Source: JBHHYN01 sp046757565 (lineage in GTDB: Bacteria > Pseudomonadota > Gammaproteobacteria > Eutrophobiales > Eutrophobiaceae). From it: a stretch of DNA of 25,210 bases. Within the stretch, counting starts at the first letter, position 1; every line of letters starts with the position of its first letter. The position numbers and the translations under genes were made by a program. Positions 1 to 8,492 of the stretch are shown one piece after another. The notes beneath the pieces are model-generated. The model saw only the letters and a list, made by a program, of their open reading frames with translations. It was not told the DNA's origin and did no database searches. The DNA lies in contig JBHHYN010000029.1 in the NCBI GenBank assembly GCA_046757565.1, positions 1 through 25,210 on the forward strand. The letters are read 5' to 3'.

Positions 1-1067
1 AACCTCAAGTCAGGCAATTTGTCCCGGATTTGTTCCGCAAGCCTGTATGCCACGGGCCGTGCCTTGTCAGTGGCGACGATAAAATAGGCATGCAACGCCT
101 GCCCGCAAGGCGTAGCCGTATCCATCAAGTCAAGCACTCTTTCCAGGCCCAGTGCTAAGCCGGCCGCCGGGACCGGCTTGCCGCCAAAATGTTGCACCAG
201 GCCATCATAGCGGCCGCCGGCGCAAATGGTGCCCTGGGTGCCCAGCCGGTCAGTTATCCATTCAAACACCGTCTTGCCGTAATAGTCGAGACCGCGTACC
301 AGCCGGGGATTGACCTCATAGTTGATGTTTGCCGCATCGAGTAATGTTTTCAACCCGAAAAAGTGATCGTTTGATTCCCCGTCAAGATATTCATCCATGA
401 CGGGCGCTGATTCAAGCAACGGTCGCATTGACGGGTTTTTACTGTCCAGGATCCGTAACGGGTTATGCTGTAATCGTTGGCGGCTGTCCTCGTCCAGGGC
501 AGCGTGGTGATCAGAAAAATATTCCGTGAGGATACGGCGGTAACGCTGGCGTGAGGCAGCGGTTCCCAGGGTATTGATTTGCAGGGTGATGTCTTCAAGG
601 CCCAGTTCCGCCCAGATGCGTGTACACATGATGATAATCTCGGCGTCAATATCGGGTCCCGGCAGTCCAAAGGCCTCAACGCCTATCTGGTGGAATTGAC
701 GCAGTCGGCCTTTTTGTGGCCGCTCGCGCCTGAACATGGGCCCGATATACCAGAGGCGTAGTACCCTGTCATAAAACAAGGCGTGTTCCAGACCGGCGCG
801 GACACAACCTGCAGTGCCTTCCGGACGCAGGGTGAGGCGATCACCATTACGATCGGTGAAGGTATACATCTCTTTGGTGACGATATCAGACGATTCGCCA
901 ATGGATCGTTCAAACAGATCGGTCCGCTCTACAACCGGCAGACGTATCTGCTGATAGGCATAGCGTTCCAGGATGGCCTGAATCGTTTGCTCTGCATGCT
1001 GCCAACGTGGCGATGCGTCCACAAGGACATCGTGCATCCCCCGGACAGCCTGAATTTTTCCAGTCAA
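1..1067 (-). CDS. hisS: histidine--tRNA ligase (C-terminus off the window)
   Basis: Charges tRNA-His with histidine in the cytoplasm. The visible 355 codons cover the class II catalytic core: motif 2 region (LTLRPEGTAG followed by LWYIGPMFRRERPQKG), the histidine-specific motif LVRGLDYYG and the CAGGRYDGL motif. About 70 C-terminal residues, most of the anticodon-binding domain, lie beyond base 1. I chose a TTG start at 1067 because it gives the usual N-terminus (TGKIQAVRGMHDV) and has AGGAG six bases upstream; the first in-frame ATG at 1037 would cut into the conserved RGM motif. The gene follows rodZ after 27 bp and is probably the last or nearly last gene of the ndk operon. Family assignment is secure; the start is likely. 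Confidence 0.96.
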   Translation of the reverse strand, partial: MTGKIQAVRGMHDVLVDASPRWQHAEQTIQAILERYAYQQIRLPVVERTDLFERSIGESSDIVTKEMYTFTDRNGDRLTLRPEGTAGCVRAGLEHALFYDRVLRLWYIGPMFRRERPQKGRLRQFHQIGVEAFGLPGPDIDAEIIIMCTRIWAELGLEDITLQINTLGTAASRQRYRRILTEYFSDHHAALDEDSRQRLQHNPLRILDSKNPSMRPLLESAPVMDEYLDGESNDHFFGLKTLLDAANINYEVNPRLVRGLDYYGKTVFEWITDRLGTQGTICAGGRYDGLVQHFGGKPVPAAGLALGLERVLDLMDTATPCGQALHAYFIVATDKARPVAYRLAEQIRDKLPDLR

Positions 1068-1094
1068 AATTTTCTCCTGGAGTGATAGTGCAGG

Positions 1095-2051
1095 CTAATC
1101 GCCCAGGGTGAAACGGGCAATCCCGGCGTGCGAATAAGGCGCCGGATCGAATGGTTTCCCATTGAACTCCAGGATCACACCTTGGGAAAAACCCAGTTTG
1201 ACATCAAAAGGTGCGGTGCCGTTTACATTGATCTCATCGCCGGCACGGGCCAGGTTAAGATACAGTTTGTTATCGTCCTTATCGTAAATTTCTATCCACG
1301 AATCAGCAGTCAGCCTTAACCTGATTGTATCCGGGCCGCTGGTCTCCGCTGCTTCTGCATGTTCAAGTTTACTCTCTGCTGCCGGGCTTAAGGCGCTATC
1401 TGTCGAATCGTCAGTTAGCGCTTCAGCGGTTTCGGGAGATGTCCTGGAAAGATCCGGTTCCACCTGCCCATTCAACCCCCCGGCTTGAATCCCTTCTTCA
1501 GAGACTGTTTCCTGCTCCGATTCATTTTCCTCATTATATGAAGACAGGTCCGCTGGCGCCGGGGTTTCCGGCGCAGTGGATGCCGGGTTTAACTCCGGTT
1601 CATTGATGCTGCCGGGGAAGTTTTCTCCTGTCCTGCCGGGCCCGCCTTGTTTCACGATAAAATTACTTTGTAACCAGGCGAACAACAGTAACACCATGAT
1701 GAAAGTGATCAGATAGGTAAAGGCCTTGACGGGCTTATCGCTACTGCTTATCTGGGAACTGTGTTTTACATCAGGAATTATCTCCGGCGGTTCGGGCGCT
1801 TTGTCATTGTAGAGGGAGATAACCGTGTCAGCGTCCGCAGAAACAATCTTGGCATAATTACGCAGATATCCGCGGATATACGTGGCTGCAGGCAACAGCT
1901 CAAAATTACCCTCTTCCAGGGCTTCTATTATCCGTGGCTCAAGATGCAGTTGTAAGGCAATGTCCCGGACGGAAAGATTTTTTTCCATGCGTAGTTGCTT
2001 GAGTGTTTCTCCGGCCGAAGTCCTGACTTCATGTAGCTGCTGTTCAGACAT
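1095..2051 (-). CDS. rodZ: cytoskeleton protein RodZ
   Basis: Membrane protein that links the MreB cytoskeleton to the cell-wall elongation machinery. The 318 residues show the family architecture in order: a cytoplasmic helix-turn-helix domain of the Cro/Xre type (about 12-80, with LSVRDIALQLHLEPRIIEAL), one membrane segment (about 109-127), a long acidic Pro/Ser/Thr/Glu-rich periplasmic linker (about 140-240), and a C-terminal beta domain (about 241-318, with LTADSWIEIYD) matching DUF4115. It begins 2 bp after the pilW stop and has only a weak ribosome site, so coupled translation is plausible. In many gammaproteobacteria ispG follows rodZ; here hisS does. Confidence 0.93.
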   Translation of the reverse strand: MSEQQLHEVRTSAGETLKQLRMEKNLSVRDIALQLHLEPRIIEALEEGNFELLPAATYIRGYLRNYAKIVSADADTVISLYNDKAPEPPEIIPDVKHSSQISSSDKPVKAFTYLITFIMVLLLFAWLQSNFIVKQGGPGRTGENFPGSINEPELNPASTAPETPAPADLSSYNEENESEQETVSEEGIQAGGLNGQVEPDLSRTSPETAEALTDDSTDSALSPAAESKLEHAEAAETSGPDTIRLRLTADSWIEIYDKDDNKLYLNLARAGDEINVNGTAPFDVKLGFSQGVILEFNGKPFDPAPYSHAGIARFTLGD

Positions 2052-2053
2052 GA

Positions 2054-2815
2054 CTAGCGTGTACCGGCGGCCTGTAGCATCTCGTTTTCTTTGGAATCAG
2101 GGAAACTGTTTTTTAACAACAGGGCATAGCTCGAAACGGCGTTTTCGTCCCCTAACTGTTTTTCGATCCGGATCCCCAGCCATAGTGTCTCAGCGGTATG
2201 GTCGGCCAACTCGAGGTAGCGCTGCAGGTAAGCGCGGCCGGAGAGATAGTTTTTTTTATCATAGGAAATCTGCGCCATCTTGAGCAGCGCTTTGGGGATC
2301 TTCGGATTTGACTCGAGCGCCCGGCGCAGGTATTTTTCAGCATCTTCCTCGTGCCCATTTAGCAAGGCGCAGAGGCCGGCATTGGTCAGGGCGATTTCAG
2401 GTGTTTTATAGAGCGGGTTCTTGACGGCCAGGGCGAATGTCTGCTCCGCTTCATCAGCCTTGCCCGTTTCGCACAGGAATTGGCCGTAATTATTCAATGT
2501 CCCCGGGTCGTTGTTACCCAAGCTGATTGCTTTCCTGAAATTCCGTTCTGCCTGTTTCATCTTGCCTAATCGCTGAAATAGCAGGCCATAGATGTTATAG
2601 GTTCCGAAATAGCCCGGATCGATTTGCCGCGCTCGGTCCAGTTTTTCCAGGGCCTTTTCAAAATCGCCACGTTGCATGTATTCAACACCAAGATTGACGT
2701 TGGCCGTCACCGCATGGGAGGTCTTGGTGGCCGGCCGCAGGTTACTGTTTGCGGTCTGGTTACAGGCCCATAGTAGCGGGAGGATGAGCGGGAACAGCAG
2801 AGTGACTTTTTTCAT
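2054..2815 (-). CDS. pilW: type IV pilus biogenesis/stability lipoprotein PilW (PilF)
   Basis: Outer-membrane lipoprotein pilotin that helps assemble the PilQ secretin for type IV pili. Using the ATG at 2815 the protein has 253 residues: a lipoprotein signal peptide with a lipobox ending LLWAC (Cys18 lipidated), then six or so TPR helices-pairs through most of the chain (for example NLGVEYMQRGDFEKALEKL and NNYGQFLCETGKADEAEQTF). The ATG at 2815 overlaps the rlmN TGA as ATGA, with GGAGAAGGG well placed upstream; a TTG six bases earlier would sit too close to that ribosome site. Position between rlmN and rodZ is the standard gammaproteobacterial one. No other pilus genes are in the window. Confidence 0.9.
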   Translation of the reverse strand: MKKVTLLFPLILPLLWACNQTANSNLRPATKTSHAVTANVNLGVEYMQRGDFEKALEKLDRARQIDPGYFGTYNIYGLLFQRLGKMKQAERNFRKAISLGNNDPGTLNNYGQFLCETGKADEAEQTFALAVKNPLYKTPEIALTNAGLCALLNGHEEDAEKYLRRALESNPKIPKALLKMAQISYDKKNYLSGRAYLQRYLELADHTAETLWLGIRIEKQLGDENAVSSYALLLKNSFPDSKENEMLQAAGTR

Positions 2816-3918
2816 ATCCAACCCTTCTCCATGCGGTCCTGTATTCGTTTGGCGCGTGGTGTGACTTTTCCGACAAGCTGTCCACAGGCGGCATCGATAT
2901 CGTCACCCCTGGTCTTGCGCGTAATGGTTATATGTCCTGCAGCCATCAGAATATCACGGAACTGATCAATTGTTTTCCTTGCCGGGCTAGTATATCCCGA
3001 ACCGGGGAAGGGATTGAAAGGGATCAGGTTAATTTTTGCCGGTATTCCCTCGAGTATCCCGGCAAGCCGGGTGGCTTGTGCCTTGCTGTCGTTAATTCCT
3101 TTAAGCATCACATACTCAAAGGTGATGGGATCCCCGTCATTGGCCCGGGAATAGCGCCGGCATGCCGCCAGTAGCTGTTTTATCGGATAACGCCGGTTGA
3201 TCGGCACCAGGCTGTTGCGCAGTTCATCGGTGGGCGCATGCAGGGACACCGCCAAGCTTAGTCTCCTGGTAGCGGCGAGTTTATCAATGGCCGGCACGAC
3301 GCCTGCTGTACTGAGTGTGATCCGCTTGTGTGACAGATTGAAACCCAAATCATCCATCATCAGGTCTGTGGCGCAGACCACATTGTCAAAATTCAACAAG
3401 GGTTCTCCCATGCCCATCAGGACTACATTGGTGATGATGCGGGTGCGGTGTTCAAAATAACCAAGGGCTCGGTTTGCCAGCCAGAGCTGACCAATGATCT
3501 CGGCCACAGTGAGATTGCGGTTAAATCCCTGTTTGCCTGTTGCACAGAAACTGCAATCCAGTGGACACCCCACTTGTGAAGAGATACACAAGGTCCCCCG
3601 CTCTTTTTCCGGTATGAAAACGGTTTCGACACAATTATTGTCGTCAACCTGCATCACCCATTTGCAAGTGCCATCGTTCGATTTTCGCTCGGATACAATT
3701 ACGGGGAGTTTAAAGTACAGGGTCTCAGGCAGCCGCCGGCGAAGCATCTTGCCTAAATCGGTCATCTGGGCTATGTCAGTAATGCCCTGATGATAGATCC
3801 ATTTCATCACCTGCGTGGCACGATAGGGCTGCTCCGCCATGGCGGAGAAGAATTCCCGCATGGCGATCTGATTCAACTCAAACAGATTGGTGCCCGGACC
3901 TCTACCTGATTCGTTCAC
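2812..3918 (-). CDS. rlmN: dual-specificity 23S rRNA/tRNA adenine-C2 methyltransferase RlmN
   Basis: Radical-SAM enzyme that methylates A2503 of 23S rRNA and A37 of some tRNAs. With the GTG start at 3918 it has 368 residues. The radical-SAM cluster motif is C118-x3-C122-x2-C125 (GCPLDCSFCATG); the two mechanistic cysteines of the family are C111 (LCISSQ) and C345 (DAACGQL). The start is inferred: reading further upstream to an ATG at 4101 adds about 60 basic residues that are only ndk read in another frame, whereas GTG 3918 has AGAGGA upstream and yields the normal family length. It overlaps the end of ndk by 17 bp and ends in ATGA with pilW. The enzyme needs a 4Fe-4S cluster, so it depends on the neighbouring SUF operon's product. 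Confidence 0.95.
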   Translation of the reverse strand: MNESGRGPGTNLFELNQIAMREFFSAMAEQPYRATQVMKWIYHQGITDIAQMTDLGKMLRRRLPETLYFKLPVIVSERKSNDGTCKWVMQVDDNNCVETVFIPEKERGTLCISSQVGCPLDCSFCATGKQGFNRNLTVAEIIGQLWLANRALGYFEHRTRIITNVVLMGMGEPLLNFDNVVCATDLMMDDLGFNLSHKRITLSTAGVVPAIDKLAATRRLSLAVSLHAPTDELRNSLVPINRRYPIKQLLAACRRYSRANDGDPITFEYVMLKGINDSKAQATRLAGILEGIPAKINLIPFNPFPGSGYTSPARKTIDQFRDILMAAGHITITRKTRGDDIDAACGQLVGKVTPRAKRIQDRMEKGWI

Positions 3919-4342
3919 ATATTTCCTCTGGAGAGAAGAAGAAGTTGATCTCGATTTCCGCATTCTCCGCGCTGTCCGAGCCATGCACGGCATTTTTGCC
4001 CTGATCGCCCGCTCTATCGCAGAAATCCGCCCGGATCGTACCCGGAGTTGCATCTTTGGGGAAGGTGGCGCCCATGAGTTCACGGTTTCTGGCAATAGCA
4101 TTTTCCCCTTCCAGTACTTGTACCAGCACGGGACCGGAAGTCATAAATTCTATTAAATCCTGATAAAAGGGGCGTTCCCGGTGCACGGTATAAAATTCGG
4201 CGGCTTGTTGCTTGCTCAAGTGCAGCATCTTGGCGGCAATGATGGAGAGGCCGGCCTCTTCAAAACGCGTGTATATTGCTCCAATAATGTTTTTTGCAAC
4301 CGCATCAGGCTTGATAATCGATAACGTACGTTCTTGTCCCAT
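3902..4342 (-). CDS. ndk: nucleoside diphosphate kinase
   Basis: Transfers the gamma phosphate of ATP to nucleoside diphosphates to balance NTP and dNTP pools. The 146 residues contain the N-terminal ERTLSIIKPDAVAKN and the catalytic histidine in NAVHGSDS (His120). It is slightly longer than E. coli Ndk; compared from memory, about three extra residues lie just before the active-site loop (segment RAGDQGK). It is the first gene of the rlmN-pilW-rodZ-hisS run, with a plausible promoter 41 bp upstream. In Pseudomonas-type genomes ndk follows the isc operon directly; here it follows the SUF operon. Confidence 0.96.
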   Translation of the reverse strand: MGQERTLSIIKPDAVAKNIIGAIYTRFEEAGLSIIAAKMLHLSKQQAAEFYTVHRERPFYQDLIEFMTSGPVLVQVLEGENAIARNRELMGATFPKDATPGTIRADFCDRAGDQGKNAVHGSDSAENAEIEINFFFSPEEICERIR

Positions 4343-4382
4343 ATACTGACAACTCCACTTACATCCTTTAATGAAATGCGCG

Positions 4383-4388
4383 ATTATA
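4383..4388 (-). promoter_or_regulatory. -10 element of the likely ndk operon promoter
   Basis: On the minus strand this is a perfect TATAAT, about 41 bp before the ndk ATG. The -35 region 17 bp upstream is only TTTTCC, so the match is half strong. The 143-bp gap between the Rieske gene and ndk holds no open gene and I see no convincing terminator in it, so some read-through from the suf operon is possible. Confidence 0.5.
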
Positions 4389-4485
4389 CGTGCTATTACG
4401 ATTCGGGAAAATAGTTGTCCCTGCTGTCAGCCTGTTGTTGTCCGGAAATGAAGGACGGGTTCTGCAAATGATGGTTTTGTTAATC

Positions 4486-4818
4486 CTATCGGTTGTCACG
4501 TACCTGGACGGTGCCGTTTTCAACCCTGGTAGGGAATGTGTTGGTGGCTTCATAGGCCGGAGGACACAGGGCCGCACCGGTCTTGATGCAAAAGCGTGCG
4601 CCGTGGCGTGGGCAGGTTATCTCATCGCCTTCTATCAGGGCTTCCGGTTCCAGACCAGAGCCCAGCAGCGGGGAGCCGTCATGACTGCAGATGTCCTCGA
4701 TAGCGAAGTATGCGCCATCCAGATTAAAAACGGCAATCATGACATCATCGACATCCACCAGCCGTGACTCGCCCGGACCAAACTCCTCCGCTGAATCAAC
4801 GTCCACCCACGCTGACAT
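4486..4818 (-). CDS. Rieske-type [2Fe-2S] ferredoxin, suf operon partner
   Basis: Small soluble Rieske protein of 110 residues from the ATG at 4818. The two cluster motifs are clear: C44-x-H46 (ICSHDG) and C69-x2-H72 (CPRHGARF), with about 22 residues between, as in the ferredoxin subunits of non-haem iron oxygenases. There is no oxygenase gene nearby; it is the last gene of the suf operon, 77 bp after sufT, so a role as electron donor in Fe-S assembly is inferred from context. A TTG at 4863 would add 15 residues, but the ATG N-terminus (SAWVDVDSAEEF) starts where family members usually start. Neither start has a strong ribosome site. Confidence 0.85.
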   Translation of the reverse strand: MSAWVDVDSAEEFGPGESRLVDVDDVMIAVFNLDGAYFAIEDICSHDGSPLLGSGLEPEALIEGDEITCPRHGARFCIKTGAALCPPAYEATNTFPTRVENGTVQVRDNR

Positions 4819-4895
4819 ATCCGCTTGATTCGCGTCGGCTATCGTATGCAGATCCGAATGCAATCAGCGCGGGGCTGCACGTCTTACGCTTCATG

Positions 4896-5456
4896 TTAGT
4901 AGAGGCCGAGTTCCATCCGCGTGGATTCCGACATCATCTCCTGGTTCCAGGGTGGATCGAAACTCAATGCCACATTTACCTCTGAAACATTGGCGAGAGC
5001 CGCGACTTTGCTTCTGACATCCTCTGCAAGGAATTCTCCCATGCCACAGCCCGGCGCCGTCAGGGTCATGACAATATCCACCCTGTTGCCGCCATCTTTA
5101 ATGGGGGTAATGGTGCAGTCATAGACCAGACCGAGGTCGACAATATTGTAGGGTATTTCCGGGTCATAGCAGGTCCTCAGTTCATTCCAGACAAGCTCCT
5201 CGAGCAGTGAACCATCAACTGCCTGGCCCGATTCCCCCGCCATGCCCGAATTATCGGCTTCATAACCCAGTGCATCTGCATCTTTGGCAGCGATCTGGGC
5301 AAGGTTGCCGTTAATGTTAACAGTGAAATTCCCGCCAAGTGCCTGGGTAATAAATACGACACTCTCTCTCTTCAGAGACACAGGTGTTCCTGACGGTATC
5401 AGGATAGCTTCGCAATCACGCTTCAGGGTGATCGGTTCGTTTTCAGGCATGTTCAT
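4896..5456 (-). CDS. sufT: SufT-type Fe-S assembly factor (DUF59/MIP18 domain)
   Basis: Accessory factor thought to help mature Fe-S proteins. The 186 residues divide into an N-terminal SufT-specific region (about 8-75, LKRDCEAILIPSGTPV) and a C-terminal DUF59 domain (about 84-170) with the signature DPEIPYNIVDLGLVY at 98-112 and TAPGCGMG holding conserved Cys137. The ATG at 5456 overlaps the sufU stop as ATGA; a longer reading to 5525 lies inside sufU and is not needed. Placement between sufU and a Rieske ferredoxin supports a Fe-S role. The exact biochemical activity of the family is not settled. Confidence 0.9.
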   Translation of the reverse strand: MNMPENEPITLKRDCEAILIPSGTPVSLKRESVVFITQALGGNFTVNINGNLAQIAAKDADALGYEADNSGMAGESGQAVDGSLLEELVWNELRTCYDPEIPYNIVDLGLVYDCTITPIKDGGNRVDIVMTLTAPGCGMGEFLAEDVRSKVAALANVSEVNVALSFDPPWNQEMMSESTRMELGLY

Positions 5457-5905
5457 TCTGTAGATACCGTGGTTTTGCCGCCGCTGATGGCTGCGTGCAG
5501 TGTGTGCCAGCATAAGGTGGCGCATTTTATCCGCGTGGGGTAGTCCCGGACCCCGGCAATGGCGGCCAGTTTCCCCAGTTTGTCAAAATCTATCTCTGCC
5601 CTGTCAGCAGCCGTTACCAGGGCATGGAACTCGGCGAAGATGGCTTCCGCCTCCGCCAGGCTCCTGCCCCGCATGGCTTCAGTCATCATCGATGCCGAGG
5701 CAACTGAAATGGCACAGCCGGAACCGTCGAAACTGATGTCGGTGATACGTCCATCGTCCAGCTTCAGGTATAGCGTCAGGCGGTCCCCGCACAGGGGATT
5801 GAAACCCTCGAGCGTCTTGTCGGGATTTTCCAGTTTTCCAAAGTTCCGGGGGTTACGGTTGTGATCAACAATCACCTCCTGGTACAGGTCCTTTAAATCG
5901 AGCAT
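5453..5905 (-). CDS. sufU: SufU-type sulfur-acceptor/scaffold protein
   Basis: IscU-like zinc protein that takes persulfide sulfur from SufS. Of 150 residues, the ligand and acceptor positions are intact: C39 and D41 in NPLCGD, C64 in GSGCAIS and C128 in IKCATLCWHTL. The insertion of about 20 residues before the last cysteine (FAEFHALVTAADRAEID) separates SufU from true IscU. Its start shares one base with the sufS stop (TAATG) and its stop overlaps sufT (ATGA). No sufE is present in the operon, so SufU is the expected SufS partner here, as in Firmicutes. Confidence 0.92.
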   Translation of the reverse strand: MLDLKDLYQEVIVDHNRNPRNFGKLENPDKTLEGFNPLCGDRLTLYLKLDDGRITDISFDGSGCAISVASASMMTEAMRGRSLAEAEAIFAEFHALVTAADRAEIDFDKLGKLAAIAGVRDYPTRIKCATLCWHTLHAAISGGKTTVSTE

Positions 5906-7167
5906 TATGCGAATACCTTTTTTGCATTTTCTATGGCCTGAACGAGCACGTCGATTTCATGCCTGGTGTTATAAAAGGCAAAGGATGCACGCGCCGTGGC
6001 CGGTATCCGAAAATATTCCATGATCGGCATGGCGCAATGATGACCGGTGCGTATGGCAACTCCCGCGTGATCCAGAATTGTCCCCAGGTCATGGGGATGT
6101 ATCCCCTGCAAAACAAAGGAGAGAATGCCTGTCTTGTCGCGCGCCGTGCCAATCAGCTTCAGACCCTCTACGCTCTGCACGGCCTCGGTGGCATAGTCAA
6201 GTAACGCATGTTCATAAGTGCTGATGGCCTCCAGGCCAATGCGATTGACATAATCGATGGCCGCACCGAGACCGATAACACCGGCAATGTTTGGTGTGCC
6301 CGCCTCGAACTTGTGCGGCAGGTCGTTATACAAGGTCTTCTCGAGAGTGACGACCTTGATCATGTCGCCCCCCCCCTGATAGGGCGGCATATTTTCAAGC
6401 AATTCCCGTTTGCCATAGAGTACCCCGACCCCGGTCGGGCCAAACAGTTTATGACCGGAAAAGGCATAAAAATCACAATCCAGTGCTGCTACGTCGATGC
6501 CTGTATGCGGCGCCGCCTGAGCGCCATCCAACAGCGCCAGTGCCCCCTGTTCATGGGCGAGGTCAATGATCTGTTGCACCGGATTAACCGTTCCCAGAGC
6601 ATTGGAAATGTGGCTGACCGCCACCAGCCGGGTGTTCGGGTTCAGCAGTTTTACATACTCTTCCATGACCAATTCGCCTGCGCCATTGATGGGAATGACT
6701 TTCAACGTGGCGCCGGTCTGCTCACACAGCATTTGCCAGGGGACGATATTGGAGTGGTGTTCCATCTCTGTGATGATGATTTCATCTCCTGGTTTGAAAT
6801 GGATACGCCCGTAACTTTGCGCTACCAGGTTGATGGCCTCAGTCGTGCCCCTGACAAAAATGATCTCTTTTTCTGAACCGGCATTGATGAAATCACGGAT
6901 TTTTGTACGCGTCTTTTCATAAGCGGCCGTTGCCTGTCCACTTAAGGCATGCACGCCTCTGTGAATATTGGAGTTGTATTCCCGGTAATAGTGATCCACG
7001 GTCTCGATTACCACAGCCGGTTTTTGCGCAGTCGCGGCATTATCGAGATAGACTAAAGGTTTACCGTGCACTTTACGGGACAATACCGGGAACTCAGCAC
7101 GGATCTTGCCGATATCCAGCTCTTCGTGATTTATCGCTATTTTCTTGGCAATATTCTCAACACTCAT
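5905..7167 (-). CDS. sufS: cysteine desulfurase SufS
   Basis: PLP enzyme that removes sulfur from cysteine as an enzyme-bound persulfide for cluster assembly. The 420 residues are of normal length for group II desulfurases. Visible catalytic features are the PLP lysine K240 in SGHKLFGPTG, the PLP-facing TEMEHHSN segment (133-140), and the reactive cysteine C378 in RTGHHCAMP on the short loop typical of SufS rather than IscS. ATG at 7167 overlaps the sufD stop (ATGA). The nearby cysE could supply the cysteine pathway that feeds this enzyme. Confidence 0.96.
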   Translation of the reverse strand: MSVENIAKKIAINHEELDIGKIRAEFPVLSRKVHGKPLVYLDNAATAQKPAVVIETVDHYYREYNSNIHRGVHALSGQATAAYEKTRTKIRDFINAGSEKEIIFVRGTTEAINLVAQSYGRIHFKPGDEIIITEMEHHSNIVPWQMLCEQTGATLKVIPINGAGELVMEEYVKLLNPNTRLVAVSHISNALGTVNPVQQIIDLAHEQGALALLDGAQAAPHTGIDVAALDCDFYAFSGHKLFGPTGVGVLYGKRELLENMPPYQGGGDMIKVVTLEKTLYNDLPHKFEAGTPNIAGVIGLGAAIDYVNRIGLEAISTYEHALLDYATEAVQSVEGLKLIGTARDKTGILSFVLQGIHPHDLGTILDHAGVAIRTGHHCAMPIMEYFRIPATARASFAFYNTRHEIDVLVQAIENAKKVFA

Positions 7168-8492
7168 TTTATAAAGTCCCTGATTAACCCGGTACCGGGA
7201 AGTTTACCGGCCACAATTGATTCCAGACGCTCACGAATCGGGGTAAATTTGATCCGCTTGATGACATCATCAGCGAATGCAAAGGTAAGCAGACTCTTTG
7301 CCGTTTCTTCCTCAATGGCCCGTGAGCGCAGATAGAACAGCATGTTGTCATCCAGTTGGCCAATCGTAGCGCCGTGACTGCATTTTACATCATCGGCATA
7401 GATCTCCAGTTCCGGTTTGGTATCCACCTCTGCGTTGTCAGAGAGGAGGAGATTTGCATTGGATTGGCGGGCATCTGTCTTCTGCGCCTGTTCGCGGACA
7501 ATTACCTTACCGTTAAAGACCCCGCGTGCGTGGCCATCCAGCACACCACGATAATATTCCGCGCTGCTGGTGTGAGGTTTTGCGTGATTGATACAGGTAT
7601 GGTTATCGATGTGTTGACGGCCATTAGCAATATACAGGCCATTTAAAATGACCTCTGCGCCTGCTTCGGCAAGATGGGTTTCGATATCGTTTCGCACCAG
7701 GGCTCCGCCCAGAGAAACGGAATGGGATTCCATCCGGCTGCCACGCAGCTGTTGCACCGTTATCTTGCCGACATGGAAGCCCTGCAGGCTTTCCTGCTGG
7801 AGTTTGTAGTGTTCGAGTGAGGAACCGGTACCCGTTACAATATTGGTGACCGTATTGGTAAAGTACTCGGACCCGTCCTCGCCTATATAGCTTTCCACGA
7901 CCGTGGCCCTTGTGTTTTCCCCCAGAACAATCAGGTTACGCAAATGTGATACATGGGACCTGGCTTGATTGTTCGAAAGAAACAGCAGATGTACCGGCAG
8001 ATCCAGCCGGCTGTTATCGGGAATATAGATGAATGCGCCATGGGTGATAAATGCGGTATTCAGGGTGGCAAATCCGTTCCTGTCCAATTGTGAGAATTGT
8101 TTCAGGCAAGGTTCAATAGAGGTCCTGTTCTCATTCAGGGCATCGGACAGTGACTTCAGAATGACCCCGTTCGCCGGACCGCGGACGGCTGACAGTGAGG
8201 GTAAGTAGCGGCCATTCGTAAAGGTCAGCTCATGACAATCCATCTGCTTGAAACGTATGGCATCGATATAGTCCCGCTCGAAGCCGTTGGCCGCTGGATC
8301 AGCAGTCACAAAGTTACGCCTGGTAATAGGACGAACGTCGGTATACTTCCAGTCTTCATGACGCAAGGAGGGAAAGCCTCTCTGGCGAAACGACTCAATG
8401 GCTGATCGCCGCAGTCCATTCAGCCAGTCAGGCGCCGCCGCTTGCAGCCGGTTGTATTCGCCCAGGTAGTGATCAACGCCGATCCTGTTCAT
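7164..8492 (-). CDS. sufD: Fe-S cluster assembly protein SufD
   Basis: Component of the SufBCD scaffold; pairs with SufB through a right-handed beta-helix and with SufC. The 442 residues include an N-terminal helical part with LRHEDWKYTDVRP (49-61 area), a central beta-helix core, and the conserved C-terminal segment KCSHGATIGQLDDNMLFYLRSRAI (positions split across about 375-398) whose histidine is needed for iron handling in E. coli SufD. Start and stop both overlap neighbours as ATGA (sufC before, sufS after), pointing to tightly coupled expression with its partners. Confidence 0.94.
   Translation of the reverse strand: MNRIGVDHYLGEYNRLQAAAPDWLNGLRRSAIESFRQRGFPSLRHEDWKYTDVRPITRRNFVTADPAANGFERDYIDAIRFKQMDCHELTFTNGRYLPSLSAVRGPANGVILKSLSDALNENRTSIEPCLKQFSQLDRNGFATLNTAFITHGAFIYIPDNSRLDLPVHLLFLSNNQARSHVSHLRNLIVLGENTRATVVESYIGEDGSEYFTNTVTNIVTGTGSSLEHYKLQQESLQGFHVGKITVQQLRGSRMESHSVSLGGALVRNDIETHLAEAGAEVILNGLYIANGRQHIDNHTCINHAKPHTSSAEYYRGVLDGHARGVFNGKVIVREQAQKTDARQSNANLLLSDNAEVDTKPELEIYADDVKCSHGATIGQLDDNMLFYLRSRAIEEETAKSLLTFAFADDVIKRIKFTPIRERLESIVAGKLPGTGLIRDFIK

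Noticed and set aside
2816..2821. TTG start for pilW two codons upstream
   Set aside because: It would lie only about two bases from the GGAGAAGGG ribosome site; the ATG overlapping the rlmN stop is better placed.
3990..4020. Three extra residues near the Ndk active site as a sign of altered function
   Set aside because: The catalytic His and its surroundings are intact, and small loop-length changes are common in the family.
3919..4101. N-terminal extension of rlmN to an upstream ATG
   Set aside because: The extra residues are ndk read in another frame; GTG at 3918 has a ribosome site and gives normal length.
4389..4485. Terminator after the Rieske gene
   Set aside because: Only weak, short complementarity and no T-run on the minus strand; not enough to call.
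6208..6876. 222-codon plus-strand open frame opposite sufS
   Set aside because: Antisense to the PLP-binding core of sufS; no start context or family features.
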